The notes under the pieces were generated by a model. That model was not told where the DNA came from. It searched no databases and saw only the letters and a program-made list of their open reading frames with translations. A program made the translations under genes and the position numbers. Below, piece by piece: positions 1 to 8,203 of a stretch of DNA of 60,525 nt. This stretch comes from VGKU01 sp964388785 (lineage in GTDB: Bacteria > Patescibacteriota > Patescibacteriia > UBA9934 > GWF2-40-263): NCBI GenBank assembly GCA_964388785.1, contig CAYMBX010000001.1, forward strand, positions 1 through 60,525, given 5' to 3'. Within the stretch, counting starts at the first letter, position 1. Every line of letters begins with the position of its first letter.

Positions 1-1244
1 AGTCGCAACTGAAAAGCTATCAAGACATCCAACCGGTCATTTCCAAAGCGAACATCACCGACATCATGACAGTCGTTATGGCCGCCGCGCTTCAGTTTGG
101 AACGAGCGATGTACACATTGAGGCCGAGCAAGAAAAAATTGCGGTGCGTTTTCGTATCGACGGGGTTCTGCAAGAAGTCGCAACCCTTCCCCATGACGCA
201 TGGAAAAAAATCATCGCGCGCATCAAGTTGATTAGCGGGCTGAAAATCAACGTCACGGAGCGTCCGCAAGACGGACGCTTTACCATCTTCCTTAAAACCG
301 GCGACACGGACGTGCGTGTTTCCACTATTCCAACCACGTGGGGTGAATCGGTGGTGATGCGTATTTTGAAACCGAGCGCCATTAATGTGGAATTTGAACA
401 GCTTGGCTATCGTCCAATCGCCGAACAAAAATTGCTCAGAGAGATCATGAAACCGCACGGCATGGTCATGACCACCGGTCCAACGGGATCCGGTAAAACC
501 ACCACGCTGTATGCCATCCTTCGCAAGCGCAATACACCTGACGTGAAAATCGTCACACTGGAAGATCCAATCGAATACAAACTGGAAGGCATTAACCAGT
601 CGCAAATCGATCACTCGAAAAATTATACATTTGCAAACGGATTGCGTTCGATTCTGCGCCAAGACCCGGATATTGTCATGGTTGGAGAAATTCGTGATCT
701 TGAAACGGCAGAAGTCGCGATCAACGCGGCGCTCACCGGACATCTCATGCTTTCCACACTGCACACCAATGATGCTGCCGGAGCAATCCCCCGTTTTATC
801 TCCATGGGAGTCAAACCCTTTTTGCTCTCTCCAGCGCTCAACGCGATCATCGGACAACGTCTCTCAAGACGCGTATGCGAAAAATGCAAAGAGGTCGTCA
901 CGCCGACGGAAAAAGAACTTGCGTTTGTCAAAAAAGTGACGGCAGAAATTCCGGAAACGTCGGGAGAAAAAGTCGCGCCCGAGGCGGAATGGAAATTTTA
1001 CAAAGGGAAAGGGTGTGACGTCTGCAATCAATCCGGCTACAAAGGTCGATTGGGAATTTATGAGATATTGGTCATGAGTGATGAAATCAAAGCAGCGATG
1101 TCAGAATCGATCTCCGAATATCAAGTGCGAGAGCTTGCCAAGCAACAAGGGATGACGACGATGCAACAAGACGGGGTGCTCAAAGTGCTTGACGGCCTGA
1201 CAACCGTAGAAGAAATTTTGCGCGTTGCGGGTGAGGGCGCATAA
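1..1244 (+). CDS. pilB: Type IV pilus assembly ATPase PilB/GspE (5' end outside window)
   Basis: Cytoplasmic motor ATPase that powers pilin polymerisation in type IV pili. The reading frame is open back to base 3, so the N-terminus lies outside the window; the first internal ATG is at 66. Visible in order: the end of the N-terminal domain, Walker A GPTGSGKTT, an Asp box in VTLEDPIEYKL, Walker B DPDIVMVGEIRD, the His box STLHTND, then two Cys pairs, CEKC and CDVC, of the zinc-binding region found in PilB/GspE. That Cys4 element makes the retraction ATPase PilT unlikely. In CPR bacteria pili are thought to serve host contact and DNA uptake. Only hairpin elements follow it. Confidence 0.95.
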   Translation, partial: SQLKSYQDIQPVISKANITDIMTVVMAAALQFGTSDVHIEAEQEKIAVRFRIDGVLQEVATLPHDAWKKIIARIKLISGLKINVTERPQDGRFTIFLKTGDTDVRVSTIPTTWGESVVMRILKPSAINVEFEQLGYRPIAEQKLLREIMKPHGMVMTTGPTGSGKTTTLYAILRKRNTPDVKIVTLEDPIEYKLEGINQSQIDHSKNYTFANGLRSILRQDPDIVMVGEIRDLETAEVAINAALTGHLMLSTLHTNDAAGAIPRFISMGVKPFLLSPALNAIIGQRLSRRVCEKCKEVVTPTEKELAFVKKVTAEIPETSGEKVAPEAEWKFYKGKGCDVCNQSGYKGRLGIYEILVMSDEIKAAMSESISEYQVRELAKQQGMTTMQQDGVLKVLDGLTTVEEILRVAGEGA

Positions 1245-1268
1245 AACAGGGATGCAAATTCGTGATCA

Positions 1269-1328
1269 ACCAACGTTTGGTGAGGCACAAAGGCTCGTTC
1301 TGTGAGCTCTCGAACGAGCCTTTGTGCC
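1269..1328 (+). repeat. Dispersed hairpin element, family 1, copy 1
   Basis: ACCAACGTTTGGTG (1269-1282) is followed by a perfect 17-bp stem (1284-1300 with 1312-1328) around an 11-nt loop. A second copy lies inverted at 52004-52062. Five stem positions differ between the copies and every change is compensated on the other arm. No T-tract follows it, so it is not a canonical terminator, although it could still end or stabilise the pilB transcript. Confidence 0.8.
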
Positions 1329-1378
1329 GTATCGGGATTGGACGTGCAGTAATATCACACCCAACTTTCAACCTGACA

Positions 1379-1446
1379 GACGATGTGGGTGTGCCGGAGG
1401 GAACAACGGCGACAGTCCGTTGGCCCGGAGGCATACCCACATCGTC
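1379..1446. repeat. Structured element, family 2, copy A
   Basis: A perfect 12-bp outer stem (1379-1390 with 1435-1446) encloses a core made of TGCC/GGCA, a symmetric internal loop GGA/GGA, GGG/CCC, and a CAACGG/CCGTTG hairpin. The same core, with internal loop GAA/GAA and an unrelated but still paired outer stem, recurs at 17731-17797. No function is known to me. Confidence 0.75.
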
Positions 1447-1464
1447 CACAAGCGTTGAGTAAAA

Positions 1465-1493
1465 AAACACCAGGTGCGCTCAGGCTACCTGGC
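1465..1493 (-). terminator. Intrinsic terminator of the CxxC protein gene
   Basis: On the minus strand, CCAGGT pairs with ACCTGG and is followed by TGTTTTTTT. It overlaps the stop codon of the 1480-1776 gene. Confidence 0.75.
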
Positions 1494-1776
1494 AAGGAGG
1501 GAATCCGTCGAGATCAACTGTGAAGATATCCGGCGCGCCGTGTGCCTCAGGTGCGCACATGGGACATCCGCTCTCATCGAAACGCAGGACGACTCCCGCG
1601 CGATCGATGGTGAGACCGGCCTGAGCGAACAGCTCGGCAGCGGTCTCCAATCTGAGATCCATGCGTCCGCGGCAGCGGACGCAGTACGTTCGAACCGCAT
1701 CCGGATGGGCGCATTCCCTGCAAATCAATACCCGATCGGAATGTCGCCCGTTGTGATCGCAAACCGCGCATCGCAT
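1480..1776 (-). CDS. Small protein with four CxxC motifs, probable zinc-binding
   Basis: A 98-residue protein with CxxC pairs at residues 3-6, 19-22, 32-35 and 71-74, a spacing suggesting two zinc sites (zinc-ribbon or double-treble type). I do not recognise a named family. It is a single-gene unit with its own consensus promoter (1803-1831) and terminator (1465-1493). The ribosome site GGGAGG lies just upstream of the ATG and forms one arm of a leader hairpin, CTCCCATTTTGGGAG. Codons are more GC-rich than in the flanking pilB and tsa genes, as in the other accessory units of the window. A nucleic-acid or protein-binding adaptor role is a guess. Confidence 0.75.
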   Translation of the reverse strand: MRCAVCDHNGRHSDRVLICRECAHPDAVRTYCVRCRGRMDLRLETAAELFAQAGLTIDRAGVVLRFDESGCPMCAPEAHGAPDIFTVDLDGFPPCQVA

Positions 1777-1802
1777 GTCACACCTCCCAAAATGGGAGCT
1801 CT

Positions 1803-1831
1803 ACAATACATCAAAAAACCAATTTTGTCAA
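1803..1831 (-). promoter_or_regulatory. Sigma-70-type promoter of the CxxC protein gene
   Basis: Minus strand: TTGACA (1831-1826), 17-bp spacer, TATTGT (1808-1803). The predicted transcript starts just before the CTCCC/GGGAG leader hairpin that contains the ribosome site. Confidence 0.75.
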
Positions 1832-1841
1832 TTCAAAAACC

Positions 1842-1869
1842 GTCTCTCTTCACGAAGACGGTTTTTATA
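1842..1869 (-). terminator. Intrinsic terminator after the tsaD-tsaE operon
   Basis: Minus strand AAACCGTC/GACGGTTTTT hairpin with a T-tract, immediately after the stop of the 1873-2418 gene. Confidence 0.75.
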
Positions 1870-1872
1870 TTC

Positions 1873-2418
1873 TCACGCCGCCAACCGATCTTGATCCCGA
1901 ATAACGCTCGCAACCTGCTGACCGTACTCTTCCGCTTGAGCAATAAACCTATCCTCATCTTCGGACGGATCACTTATTTCCGGAATAATGACGTCTGCCT
2001 TCCACGCATCTTTATTTGGATTTTTTGTCACGTCCACCGTGACCACAATACGTCGACCATCAGCTGTTTCATATTCGATCCATCCATCAATTCCATGGAA
2101 CTGATCAGCGGGCGTTTCCACGGCCGTATAAAACTTAACGCGATCCATCTCCTCCTCCGTTTCCAAGCCCAATGCCTCGATCACGGCTAAACGCAATTCG
2201 TTGGCAAATGGTTTATCGGGATTCAATGGATCTTGGGTTCCATGTTTGCGCACCAAATCGAGTGAGGCTTCATAACCGACATATCCGGTCTCTTTTGCGA
2301 CCGCACGATAGGCCTCACGAAATTTTGGTGTGGGTTTGAATAAACCAAACACATCACGTTCGTTCATTTTGCCCGTATAAAAATCACCCGGTCCACGATG
2401 TGAATCAAATCTACTCAT
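1873..2418 (-). CDS. Conserved-type hypothetical protein downstream of tsaE
   Basis: A 181-residue soluble acidic protein that I cannot assign to a family. It has no signal peptide or membrane helix. The C-terminal half reads as an alternating beta pattern (about residues 100-150: GWIEYETADGRRIVVTVDV) followed by an acidic helix. It overlaps tsaE by 4 nt (ATGA), so it is translated from the same message as tsaD and tsaE and is the last gene before a terminator. Coupling to the t6A genes may be only operon economy. Confidence 0.75.
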   Translation of the reverse strand: MSRFDSHRGPGDFYTGKMNERDVFGLFKPTPKFREAYRAVAKETGYVGYEASLDLVRKHGTQDPLNPDKPFANELRLAVIEALGLETEEEMDRVKFYTAVETPADQFHGIDGWIEYETADGRRIVVTVDVTKNPNKDAWKADVIIPEISDPSEDEDRFIAQAEEYGQQVASVIRDQDRLAA

Positions 2419-2828
2419 AAAATAATGCTTCGATATGAATCTTTCTGCACAAATTCAATTTCATGGTAACCCGATCCGAATCTTGATTCAAGCCATTTCG
2501 GCCATTCGATCAATAACAACGTTGAATCATCAAGATATTCTTCCAGAGTAAGCGGCGTAAGCTCCGACTCGTCTTTCAACCGGTATAAATCCACATGCAC
2601 GATTCGTTTGATGCGATCGTGACCGATCGGGTACACATTCACGATCGTAAACGTCGGGCTGCGCACAGGTCCTTCGTATCCAAGCGCGTGGGCAAGTCCT
2701 TGAACGAATGTCGTCTTCCCACTTCCAAGGTCGCCATGCAAAAAAACAACGTCTCCGCCTGTGAGGCGCTTTGCAAACTCTGTGGCAATGCGTTTTGTAT
2801 CTTCGGGAGTGTGGCTTCTGTATTCCAT
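2415..2828 (-). CDS. tsaE: tRNA threonylcarbamoyladenosine biosynthesis ATPase TsaE
   Basis: TsaE is the small P-loop ATPase that, with TsaB and TsaD, transfers threonylcarbamoyl to A37 of ANN-decoding tRNAs. The 137-residue length is normal for the family. Walker A GDLGSGKTT is at residues 32-40; the switch region and the LLIEWP segment typical of TsaE follow. It lies 14 nt downstream of tsaD and overlaps the next gene by 4 nt. TsaB is not in the window. Confidence 0.93.
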   Translation of the reverse strand: MEYRSHTPEDTKRIATEFAKRLTGGDVVFLHGDLGSGKTTFVQGLAHALGYEGPVRSPTFTIVNVYPIGHDRIKRIVHVDLYRLKDESELTPLTLEEYLDDSTLLLIEWPKWLESRFGSGYHEIEFVQKDSYRSIIL

Positions 2829-2842
2829 AAGTCTTGTGAGTT

Positions 2843-3847
2843 CTAGGCCAATCGCCTGTTCGCGTCCGCCACAAGAGTCAGTGGATCTGCGGTTTCCCCC
2901 GCTTCATACCGGTAGGCGCCCGCAACCGCGATCATCACTGCGTTATCTCCCGTCAAACTCATCTGTGGGGCATAAAACGCGGTTTCAGGAGACGCCTGTT
3001 GAACCGCGGCAGCAAGCGCTTCTCGCAATTGAACGTTTGCGGCAACTCCTCCCGTCAGGATCACCGAACGTGGCTGAAATTCAGCCAGTGCGCGAACCGT
3101 TTTTGTCACAAGCACATCTACCACCGCTTGCTGAAACGAGGCGGCAACATCAGCAACCCTCATCGGGCTTCCGTCAACATGATTTTTCACCGCCGTCTTC
3201 AAACCGGAAAAACTAAAATCAAAATCTCCGCTCTCGATCATCGGCCGAGGAAACTCGACCGCATCCGTTCTCCCCTCTTTTGCCAACCGTGAAATTTCCG
3301 GACCACCCGGATACGGCAAGCCGAGGAGTTTTGCCACCTTATCAAACGCCTCGCCCGCCGCATCATCGCGCGTCATCCCGATGAGTTCATACTGTCCATG
3401 ATCTTTCATGAAAATCAACTCGGTGTGACCACCTGATACAAGTAAACACAACGCCGGAAATTCCGGATATCCTCCTTCCCCAACCCACACGCTATAAATA
3501 TGCCCTTCCAAATGGTTCACCGGCACAAGAGGCTTGGCCCACGCCCATGCCAAACTTTTTCCAAGTTCGACACCGATCCTGAGTGCAGGCACAAGTCCCG
3601 GCCCCGCCGTCACAGCGATCGCATCAATTCCGGCTCCATCTGGGCTGATTCCCATCTCAGCGAGCAACGGGAAAATATGCTCCGCATGTTCGCGTGCTGC
3701 CACTTCCGGTACCACCCCTCCATATTTCGCGTGTGTCTTCGCTTGTGACGCGAGAACGCTTTTCTCAACCGAAATCCCATCGGCGTCTCTCACGATCAAT
3801 GCCAAAGCGGTTTCATCACACGAAGATTCAATTCCCAAAATTCGCAT
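2843..3847 (-). CDS. tsaD: tRNA N6-adenosine threonylcarbamoyltransferase TsaD
   Basis: Catalytic subunit of the t6A37 tRNA modification complex (Kae1/YgjD family, ASKHA fold). At 334 residues it is full length. It begins MRILGIESSCDETA, the family signature, has the metal-binding NHLEGH motif near residue 115, the VSGGHT phosphate loop, and a C-terminal NAVMIA segment. First gene of the tsaD-tsaE-hypothetical operon. No clear upstream ribosome site is seen, as is common for core genes here. Confidence 0.96.
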   Translation of the reverse strand: MRILGIESSCDETALALIVRDADGISVEKSVLASQAKTHAKYGGVVPEVAAREHAEHIFPLLAEMGISPDGAGIDAIAVTAGPGLVPALRIGVELGKSLAWAWAKPLVPVNHLEGHIYSVWVGEGGYPEFPALCLLVSGGHTELIFMKDHGQYELIGMTRDDAAGEAFDKVAKLLGLPYPGGPEISRLAKEGRTDAVEFPRPMIESGDFDFSFSGLKTAVKNHVDGSPMRVADVAASFQQAVVDVLVTKTVRALAEFQPRSVILTGGVAANVQLREALAAAVQQASPETAFYAPQMSLTGDNAVMIAVAGAYRYEAGETADPLTLVADANRRLA

Positions 3848-3913
3848 AACGCGGCAACAATATCACACTCTCAAATCCTTGAAAAACAAGTCCTGTGAAA
3901 TTTTAGCCGTTTA

Positions 3914-3995
3914 TCGCAAGCCGAAGCGATGACAGTGATCGAACGTGATTCGATCACTGTCGAGCGAGGCGATGCGATCTGGGTTCCTCCCAGAT
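3914..3995. repeat. Paired intergenic hairpins between tsaD and the phosphotransferase gene
   Basis: A perfect 13-bp stem (3931-3943 with 3949-3961, loop CGTGA) lies inside a longer imperfect stem ending at 3914 and 3977. It is followed at once by ATCTGGG/CCCAGAT (3977-3995). It lies between divergent genes and has no T-tract. It could be a REP-like element or a regulatory cruciform. Confidence 0.65.
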
Positions 3996-4042
3996 TAAGT
4001 CCTGTTTCATCGTGTGAAGACTCTATGGTATAAACGAGGTAA

Positions 4043-5074
4043 ATGAGCTACCCACGGCATAAATCGGCCATTCCATTTGGGAACATGACCGCCTTGATTG
4101 AGGATCTGTTTTCGGTTGGCCGGGTTTTGGGCTTTGAAGATGTGCGCACAGGGCTTCTCAGTGAAAACCATAAGGTCAATACGTCTGTTGGCCCATTTTT
4201 TTTGAAACGCTACCGCGACCGAATGAACACGGTCATCCATGAAATCAAAACGGCGGAAGCCTACTTTGCTCACGCAAACATTCCGATTATTCTCCCAATC
4301 AAAGACCGATTCGCGCGGGAGGCCTTTTGGTGTCGCGGAAGTTGGTATTCCCTTTATCCATTTATCGATGGCCATACGCCAAGCTATGGAGATTTGACGC
4401 CGCCGCTTCTTGAACACATTGGATCATTGCTCGCACGCATCCATGTGGCGGGAGATGCGTTTCGTGCAAGACCGTTTCAAATCATCCGACTTGGCAATCC
4501 GCGCAAACTCCACATGGAACTTACGGAGCTGCGTTATCTGCTTGGGAAAAAACCGACGATCAGCGAAGAAGAACGTGCTCTACTTGAACTGCTTGATCTT
4601 AAAAAACGCGCGGCAAAACAAATCGAAACAACAATCGATCCTAGTGTTTATGCCTATGTGTCGCTGCTTCACGGTGATTTCCAGTATTACAATCTGTTCA
4701 CTCATGAAAACCACGTCACGCACGTTTACGATCTTGAACGTACTGCCCTGGGACCGACGAGTTATGAATTGATCCGTGCCCTCCTTCTCGATTGTTTCGA
4801 AGCGGGATGGGATGAAGAATCGTTTGATCGCGCCGGAGTTTACCTGCGCGCCTATCGGGAGCACAAAACGGTTTCGCAAGATGAGTTATATGCCGCCCTG
4901 CGTCTCTACCTCTATAACATCACACACACCACCTGGCTTGAAGCAAGCCATGTCATCTTTGGATCAACACGTCCATTCGCCGTGTTACAAAACCAACGCA
5001 ATCGCATCGCCTATCTGTCTACGCACGATTTGCGAGAATTCGCTGAACGCTTGGATAAAAAAAGCCGGGGGTAA
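4043..5074 (+). CDS. Aminoglycoside/choline-kinase-type phosphotransferase
   Basis: A 343-residue APH-fold kinase. The catalytic loop LLHGDFQYYN carries the HGDxxxxN signature and is followed by YDLERT, supplying the metal-binding Asp. The N-lobe has FFLKRY with the probable ATP-binding lysine. Such proteins phosphorylate small-molecule hydroxyls (homoserine kinase II, choline kinase, methylthioribose kinase relatives); the substrate cannot be told from sequence. The start has GAGG 5 nt upstream of ATG. It stands alone between a divergent tsaD and a convergent accessory gene. Confidence 0.8.
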   Translation: MSYPRHKSAIPFGNMTALIEDLFSVGRVLGFEDVRTGLLSENHKVNTSVGPFFLKRYRDRMNTVIHEIKTAEAYFAHANIPIILPIKDRFAREAFWCRGSWYSLYPFIDGHTPSYGDLTPPLLEHIGSLLARIHVAGDAFRARPFQIIRLGNPRKLHMELTELRYLLGKKPTISEEERALLELLDLKKRAAKQIETTIDPSVYAYVSLLHGDFQYYNLFTHENHVTHVYDLERTALGPTSYELIRALLLDCFEAGWDEESFDRAGVYLRAYREHKTVSQDELYAALRLYLYNITHTTWLEASHVIFGSTRPFAVLQNQRNRIAYLSTHDLREFAERLDKKSRG

Positions 5075-5086
5075 GCCCAGCTAATA
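5058..5086 (-). terminator. Intrinsic terminator of the 5081-5869 gene
   Basis: Minus strand imperfect stem AGCtGGG/CCCcGGCT with a seven-T tail, overlapping the end of the convergent phosphotransferase gene. Confidence 0.55.
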
Positions 5087-5869
5087 GATACGAACCGGGT
5101 TGTGCAGCAAGCCGACCGTCGTCCGCTTGTACTGTCTGAGGCTGGTCGTCGTGTGGTTGACGACGAGGGAATGCTCTTGCGCCGCAAGCTCGCCGAGCGT
5201 GAAATACTGAGCGCTCACGTGCGCCGTGCACATCAGCCGTTCATCGAGCGGATAACCGATCCGATCGTAGAGGCCACAACGGGCCCCGGTATCGGATTCG
5301 AGCGCGTGCTGTTCCTGAGCATCATCGAGCATCGCTCGGGTCTTTGCCCACACACGCTCGGTAAAACCGGGAAACGCCTGCGTGAAGGCGCGAACGCGCC
5401 AATGCGCCGGAACCGTCCGTCTGAGCGCCTTGAGCGTTCCCTTAATGTTTCGTTCGAACATCGAAGAAGAAACGCCGACGACTCCGCGCAGATGCTGGAG
5501 CTCGCGCTCATGGTCCGCAACAAGGACGGTCACATGCGCACCCGGCAAAACGGTCAGTACCCGCTCCACAAAAGGCCGATGCTTTTCAAAGAGTAACGGG
5601 ATCCCCGACCCCATCCGCTCAAAGGTATACGCGCCCTGCGCGTGCGAATAGTCCGGACACACGGGCACGTACAGATGAGCCGGCCACCGGGCAAGGAGCG
5701 CACAGCCGATGCGATAGAGTGCCTGGCGCGAGTGCGACTGTTCGCCGCAGATCGTCACCAGCGCGTGGAGAATGTGCAGCACGTTCCCGACCCGAACTGG
5801 ATCGATGGCGTGCTGGCGAGCGAACTGAGCGAGCCCCTGACGGACTCGCCGCCAGGGAATCGAGCTCAT
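5081..5869 (-). CDS. Unrecognised 262-residue protein
   Basis: Soluble protein of unknown family, with no membrane segment. The central part (about residues 65-120: LYVPVCPDYSHAQG, then hydrophobic strand LTVLPGAHVTVLVADHE) looks like an alpha/beta fold with a CPDY motif and an acidic loop after the second strand. The later part is Arg- and His-rich. It is a single-gene unit. The ATG follows GAGGAG at good spacing, and upstream CTCCG/CGGAG forms a leader hairpin overlapping a second GGAGG. GC-rich codon use places it with the accessory units. No function is proposed. Confidence 0.7.
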   Translation of the reverse strand: MSSIPWRRVRQGLAQFARQHAIDPVRVGNVLHILHALVTICGEQSHSRQALYRIGCALLARWPAHLYVPVCPDYSHAQGAYTFERMGSGIPLLFEKHRPFVERVLTVLPGAHVTVLVADHERELQHLRGVVGVSSSMFERNIKGTLKALRRTVPAHWRVRAFTQAFPGFTERVWAKTRAMLDDAQEQHALESDTGARCGLYDRIGYPLDERLMCTAHVSAQYFTLGELAAQEHSLVVNHTTTSLRQYKRTTVGLLHNPVRIY

Positions 5870-5962
5870 GTCGCAATCTCCTCACGTAACCTCCGGGGAC
5901 GAAACGGAGCTGGTTTGCCCAAATATAAAGACCACGCTTTTTTAAACTCGTCAAGGGGCCAT

Positions 5963-6748
5963 TCAAGAAGTGGAGGCTTCCCACAGCCCGTCAAATAAGG
6001 CGGAGAAAAATTGGTGGAGCTCTTTCGATTCGATCAAAATTGCAGACAGAGATTTGTATGAAGAGATAAACACAACAGTCTCATCAAATAAAATCATCAC
6101 GGTTTTGAACTTTCCGTGCATCACAGGCGGCAGATAGCGGGGATTGCGCTCAGCCAGAATCTCGGGGGTAAGCGGTTTACTGGCTGGCGTTTTTTTATCT
6201 CCGTTTGGCGATCGTTCCCAAAGTGAACGGGAAACGATTCCGCGTTTCTTGCGCGCGGAAAGATAATACTGAGCGTAATCCGGATCGAACTCTGAAAAAA
6301 AGTTTTTCCGTGGTGCCAAAATATCCCACGTGCGTGAACGGCAATAGAGCGCTTCTTCGACAACCAATTTCACGCCTTCGATACCTTGGAACTGTTTAAC
6401 TTCAACCGAGCCTCCACCCGTTTGTTGTTGTTGTGCAACAAGCCGCCCAGCTAATTCTTCCAAACCGGTTTTCTGCTTTTCCAATAGTTCGATTTTTGCA
6501 TCCAATAAATGGCCGATTTTTTCCGGCGATGTCATGGTGAATACGCAGCGCGCGCCGGTTCCCTTTTTTGACGCGAGTCCTTTTGTAAGAAGCGTTTCAA
6601 GCGCATGATAAACCGTTGGCCGTCTGATCTGCGTCTGTCGCGCAAGATCACTTGCCGCAATTCCTGGATGACCGAGTCCCGCGAGATAAATGGTTGCCTC
6701 GGTCTTGGAAAGTCCGAGTTGTTGAAGCGTATTGAGTGGTTGAGTCAT
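5963..6748 (-). CDS. TrmB-family transcriptional regulator
   Basis: 261 residues: an N-terminal winged helix (about 8-75, LGLSKTEATIYLAGLG then the recognition segment RRPTVYHALETL), a coiled-coil linker (about 80-110), and a C-terminal sensor domain of the TrmB type common in CPR genomes. TrmB proteins bind sugars or other metabolites and repress or activate neighbouring genes. The gene is monocistronic. A second paralogue is at 46794-47573, which has an evident autoregulatory operator; no comparable palindrome is clear upstream here. Confidence 0.85.
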   Translation of the reverse strand: MTQPLNTLQQLGLSKTEATIYLAGLGHPGIAASDLARQTQIRRPTVYHALETLLTKGLASKKGTGARCVFTMTSPEKIGHLLDAKIELLEKQKTGLEELAGRLVAQQQQTGGGSVEVKQFQGIEGVKLVVEEALYCRSRTWDILAPRKNFFSEFDPDYAQYYLSARKKRGIVSRSLWERSPNGDKKTPASKPLTPEILAERNPRYLPPVMHGKFKTVMILFDETVVFISSYKSLSAILIESKELHQFFSALFDGLWEASTS

Positions 6749-6776
6749 AGATATGGGTCAGTATAGCATTCGTGAA

Positions 6777-6803
6777 AAGAAAAAAACGAACGGCAAAGCG
6801 TTC
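6777..6803 (-). terminator. Intrinsic terminator of the RNA ligase gene
   Basis: Minus strand ACGAACG/CGTTCGT stem with a T-tract, directly after the stop codon of the ligase. Confidence 0.85.
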
Positions 6804-6804
6804 G

Positions 6805-8028
6805 TTATGGTTTGATCGGGAAGGTGTGATGACCCTCCGCGAAGGCGAGGAACTCGCGACAGATCCCTCGGTAGTACTGCGTGGACTGCTCCGGCGGCAC
6901 CAGTCCGTAGAGGTACTGTCGCCTTTCCTTGATGGTGCCGGACATGAACAGCACGCGCATGATCCGACCGAGCATCTCGTTGGCGCCGGTCACAATCTCG
7001 GCGTCAAGCGTGGAGAGCATCCGGTGCAGGCTTCCGCCCATGATGCGTCGCATGAGGTACGACGGCGACAGCTTCGCCGCGACCATGAGTTGAATGTACG
7101 TTGCGTACTTCACCTTCACGCGCGTGTCGCCGATGCGCAGGACAAACCCCTCCTTGTTGCGCACGCCTCGATCCTTCATGTGCTCGATGATCGCACGCAG
7201 CTCGCCCGCCGACGTTCGCCGGCGCGATGCAAGCGTGTCCAGAACGGAAGCGGGGATCTGCGGATCTGCAAACGGGATCGACAGAGCGTTCGCCATCTGC
7301 TGAATGCGAGCCGGAGAAGCGTCCTCGAGAGTGACGCGATTGAACGCGCCGGTCATCACGAACCCGTGCTGCGCTTCCGTATACTCCACATGCACTTTTG
7401 TGGACGGATGGATGATCTCGACCGTCACGGTCCAGTCCTCGGGGAACGTGCGCTTCCAGCCGTCTCGGGCATGACGCTGCAGCATGGGAGCGGCGAGCAT
7501 GGAAGTCGGGCTCTGGAACCGGCCACGCGTCGTGATGAGCAACTCATCGCGGTAGGAGAAGATGATGCCAAGATGGCCGTCGAGCTTGTCGCTTGCAAAC
7601 CATTCGAAGTCGTCCGGCTGGTCGGCGAGGAGGGCGTCGAGCTGCGCTTCGGGATGTTCTCCCAGGTTGAAGAACTTGGGAAACGGATGCGCGAGTAGAT
7701 TCCCATGGTGGTCGAAGACGATCCCTCGACACATGCGCAAGGCATTGGTCCAGCCCTGCGGGTATGCATGAAGGGTGTTGTGCGCGACCGTCGAGTAGTT
7801 GAGCATCACCAGTGGATGGATGGGATGGAAGTCCAGAGCAATGAGGGACGGTAGTGCCGGAACCCCTTGCGTGAACGGATACGCGAAACGTTCCGTCATC
7901 CAGTCGATATTTCCAGCGTCTTTGCGCCAGATTTTGTACGCGTCGCGACTGAGCGCGCCGTCATCACGAAGCCGGCGAACGAATTGGCTCAGACGCTCGA
8001 TTCCTTCTCTACGTGCCTCGATCTTCAC
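6805..8028 (-). CDS. T4 Rnl1-like RNA ligase
   Basis: ATP-dependent RNA ligase that would seal 3'-OH/5'-phosphate RNA ends through a lysyl-AMP intermediate. 407 residues. The upstream element of Rnl1-type ligases is clear (RGIVFDHHGNLLAHPFPKFF), then motif I K148-LDG, motif III TVTVEIIHP, motif IV EGFVLRI and motif V VKVKYATY. The C-terminal ~130 residues are an extra helical domain as in Rnl1. It faces an unknown gene across a palindromic promoter region (8068-8133). Phage and defence-related ligases repair cleaved tRNA; no kinase/phosphatase partner is adjacent here. Capsule: ligase call sure, biological role open. Confidence 0.9.
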   Translation of the reverse strand: MKIEARREGIERLSQFVRRLRDDGALSRDAYKIWRKDAGNIDWMTERFAYPFTQGVPALPSLIALDFHPIHPLVMLNYSTVAHNTLHAYPQGWTNALRMCRGIVFDHHGNLLAHPFPKFFNLGEHPEAQLDALLADQPDDFEWFASDKLDGHLGIIFSYRDELLITTRGRFQSPTSMLAAPMLQRHARDGWKRTFPEDWTVTVEIIHPSTKVHVEYTEAQHGFVMTGAFNRVTLEDASPARIQQMANALSIPFADPQIPASVLDTLASRRRTSAGELRAIIEHMKDRGVRNKEGFVLRIGDTRVKVKYATYIQLMVAAKLSPSYLMRRIMGGSLHRMLSTLDAEIVTGANEMLGRIMRVLFMSGTIKERRQYLYGLVPPEQSTQYYRGICREFLAFAEGHHTFPIKP

Positions 8029-8067
8029 GATTCCTCCGTTTTTCTTGTCGTGCCAAAGAGCGCGAAG

Positions 8068-8133
8068 AACCTATCCGAATATGCGGCTTTTGTCAATCAA
8101 TTGATTGACAAAATGAACAATTTCGTGTATGCT
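8068..8133. promoter_or_regulatory. Divergent promoters sharing a perfect 26-bp palindromic operator
   Basis: Bases 8088-8113 form a perfect palindrome whose two arms each supply a -35 box. Plus strand: TTGACA (8105-8110), 17 bp, TATGCT (8128-8133) towards the 8204 gene. Minus strand: TTGACA (8096-8091), 17 bp, TAGGTT (8073-8068) towards the RNA ligase. A dimeric repressor on this site would silence both genes at once. Confidence 0.8.
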
Positions 8134-8157
8134 TTTGCGTCGCTTGTGAATTGCGGA

Positions 8158-8194
8158 AAGCCCGAATTTGCAGCGTCCAAGCCCGAATTTGCAG
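8158..8194 (+). repeat. 16-bp tandem direct repeat in the leader
   Basis: AAGCCCGAATTTGCAG occurs at 8158-8173 and again at 8179-8194, separated by 5 nt. The second copy runs into the ribosome site AGGAG of the next gene, so it may be a second operator or a translational element. Confidence 0.75.
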
Positions 8195-8203
8195 GAGAAA
8201 GAC

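Noticed and set aside
6772..7698. 308-residue plus-strand frame opposite the RNA ligase
   Set aside because: His/Arg-rich antisense shadow; the minus strand has all RNA ligase motifs, promoter and terminator.
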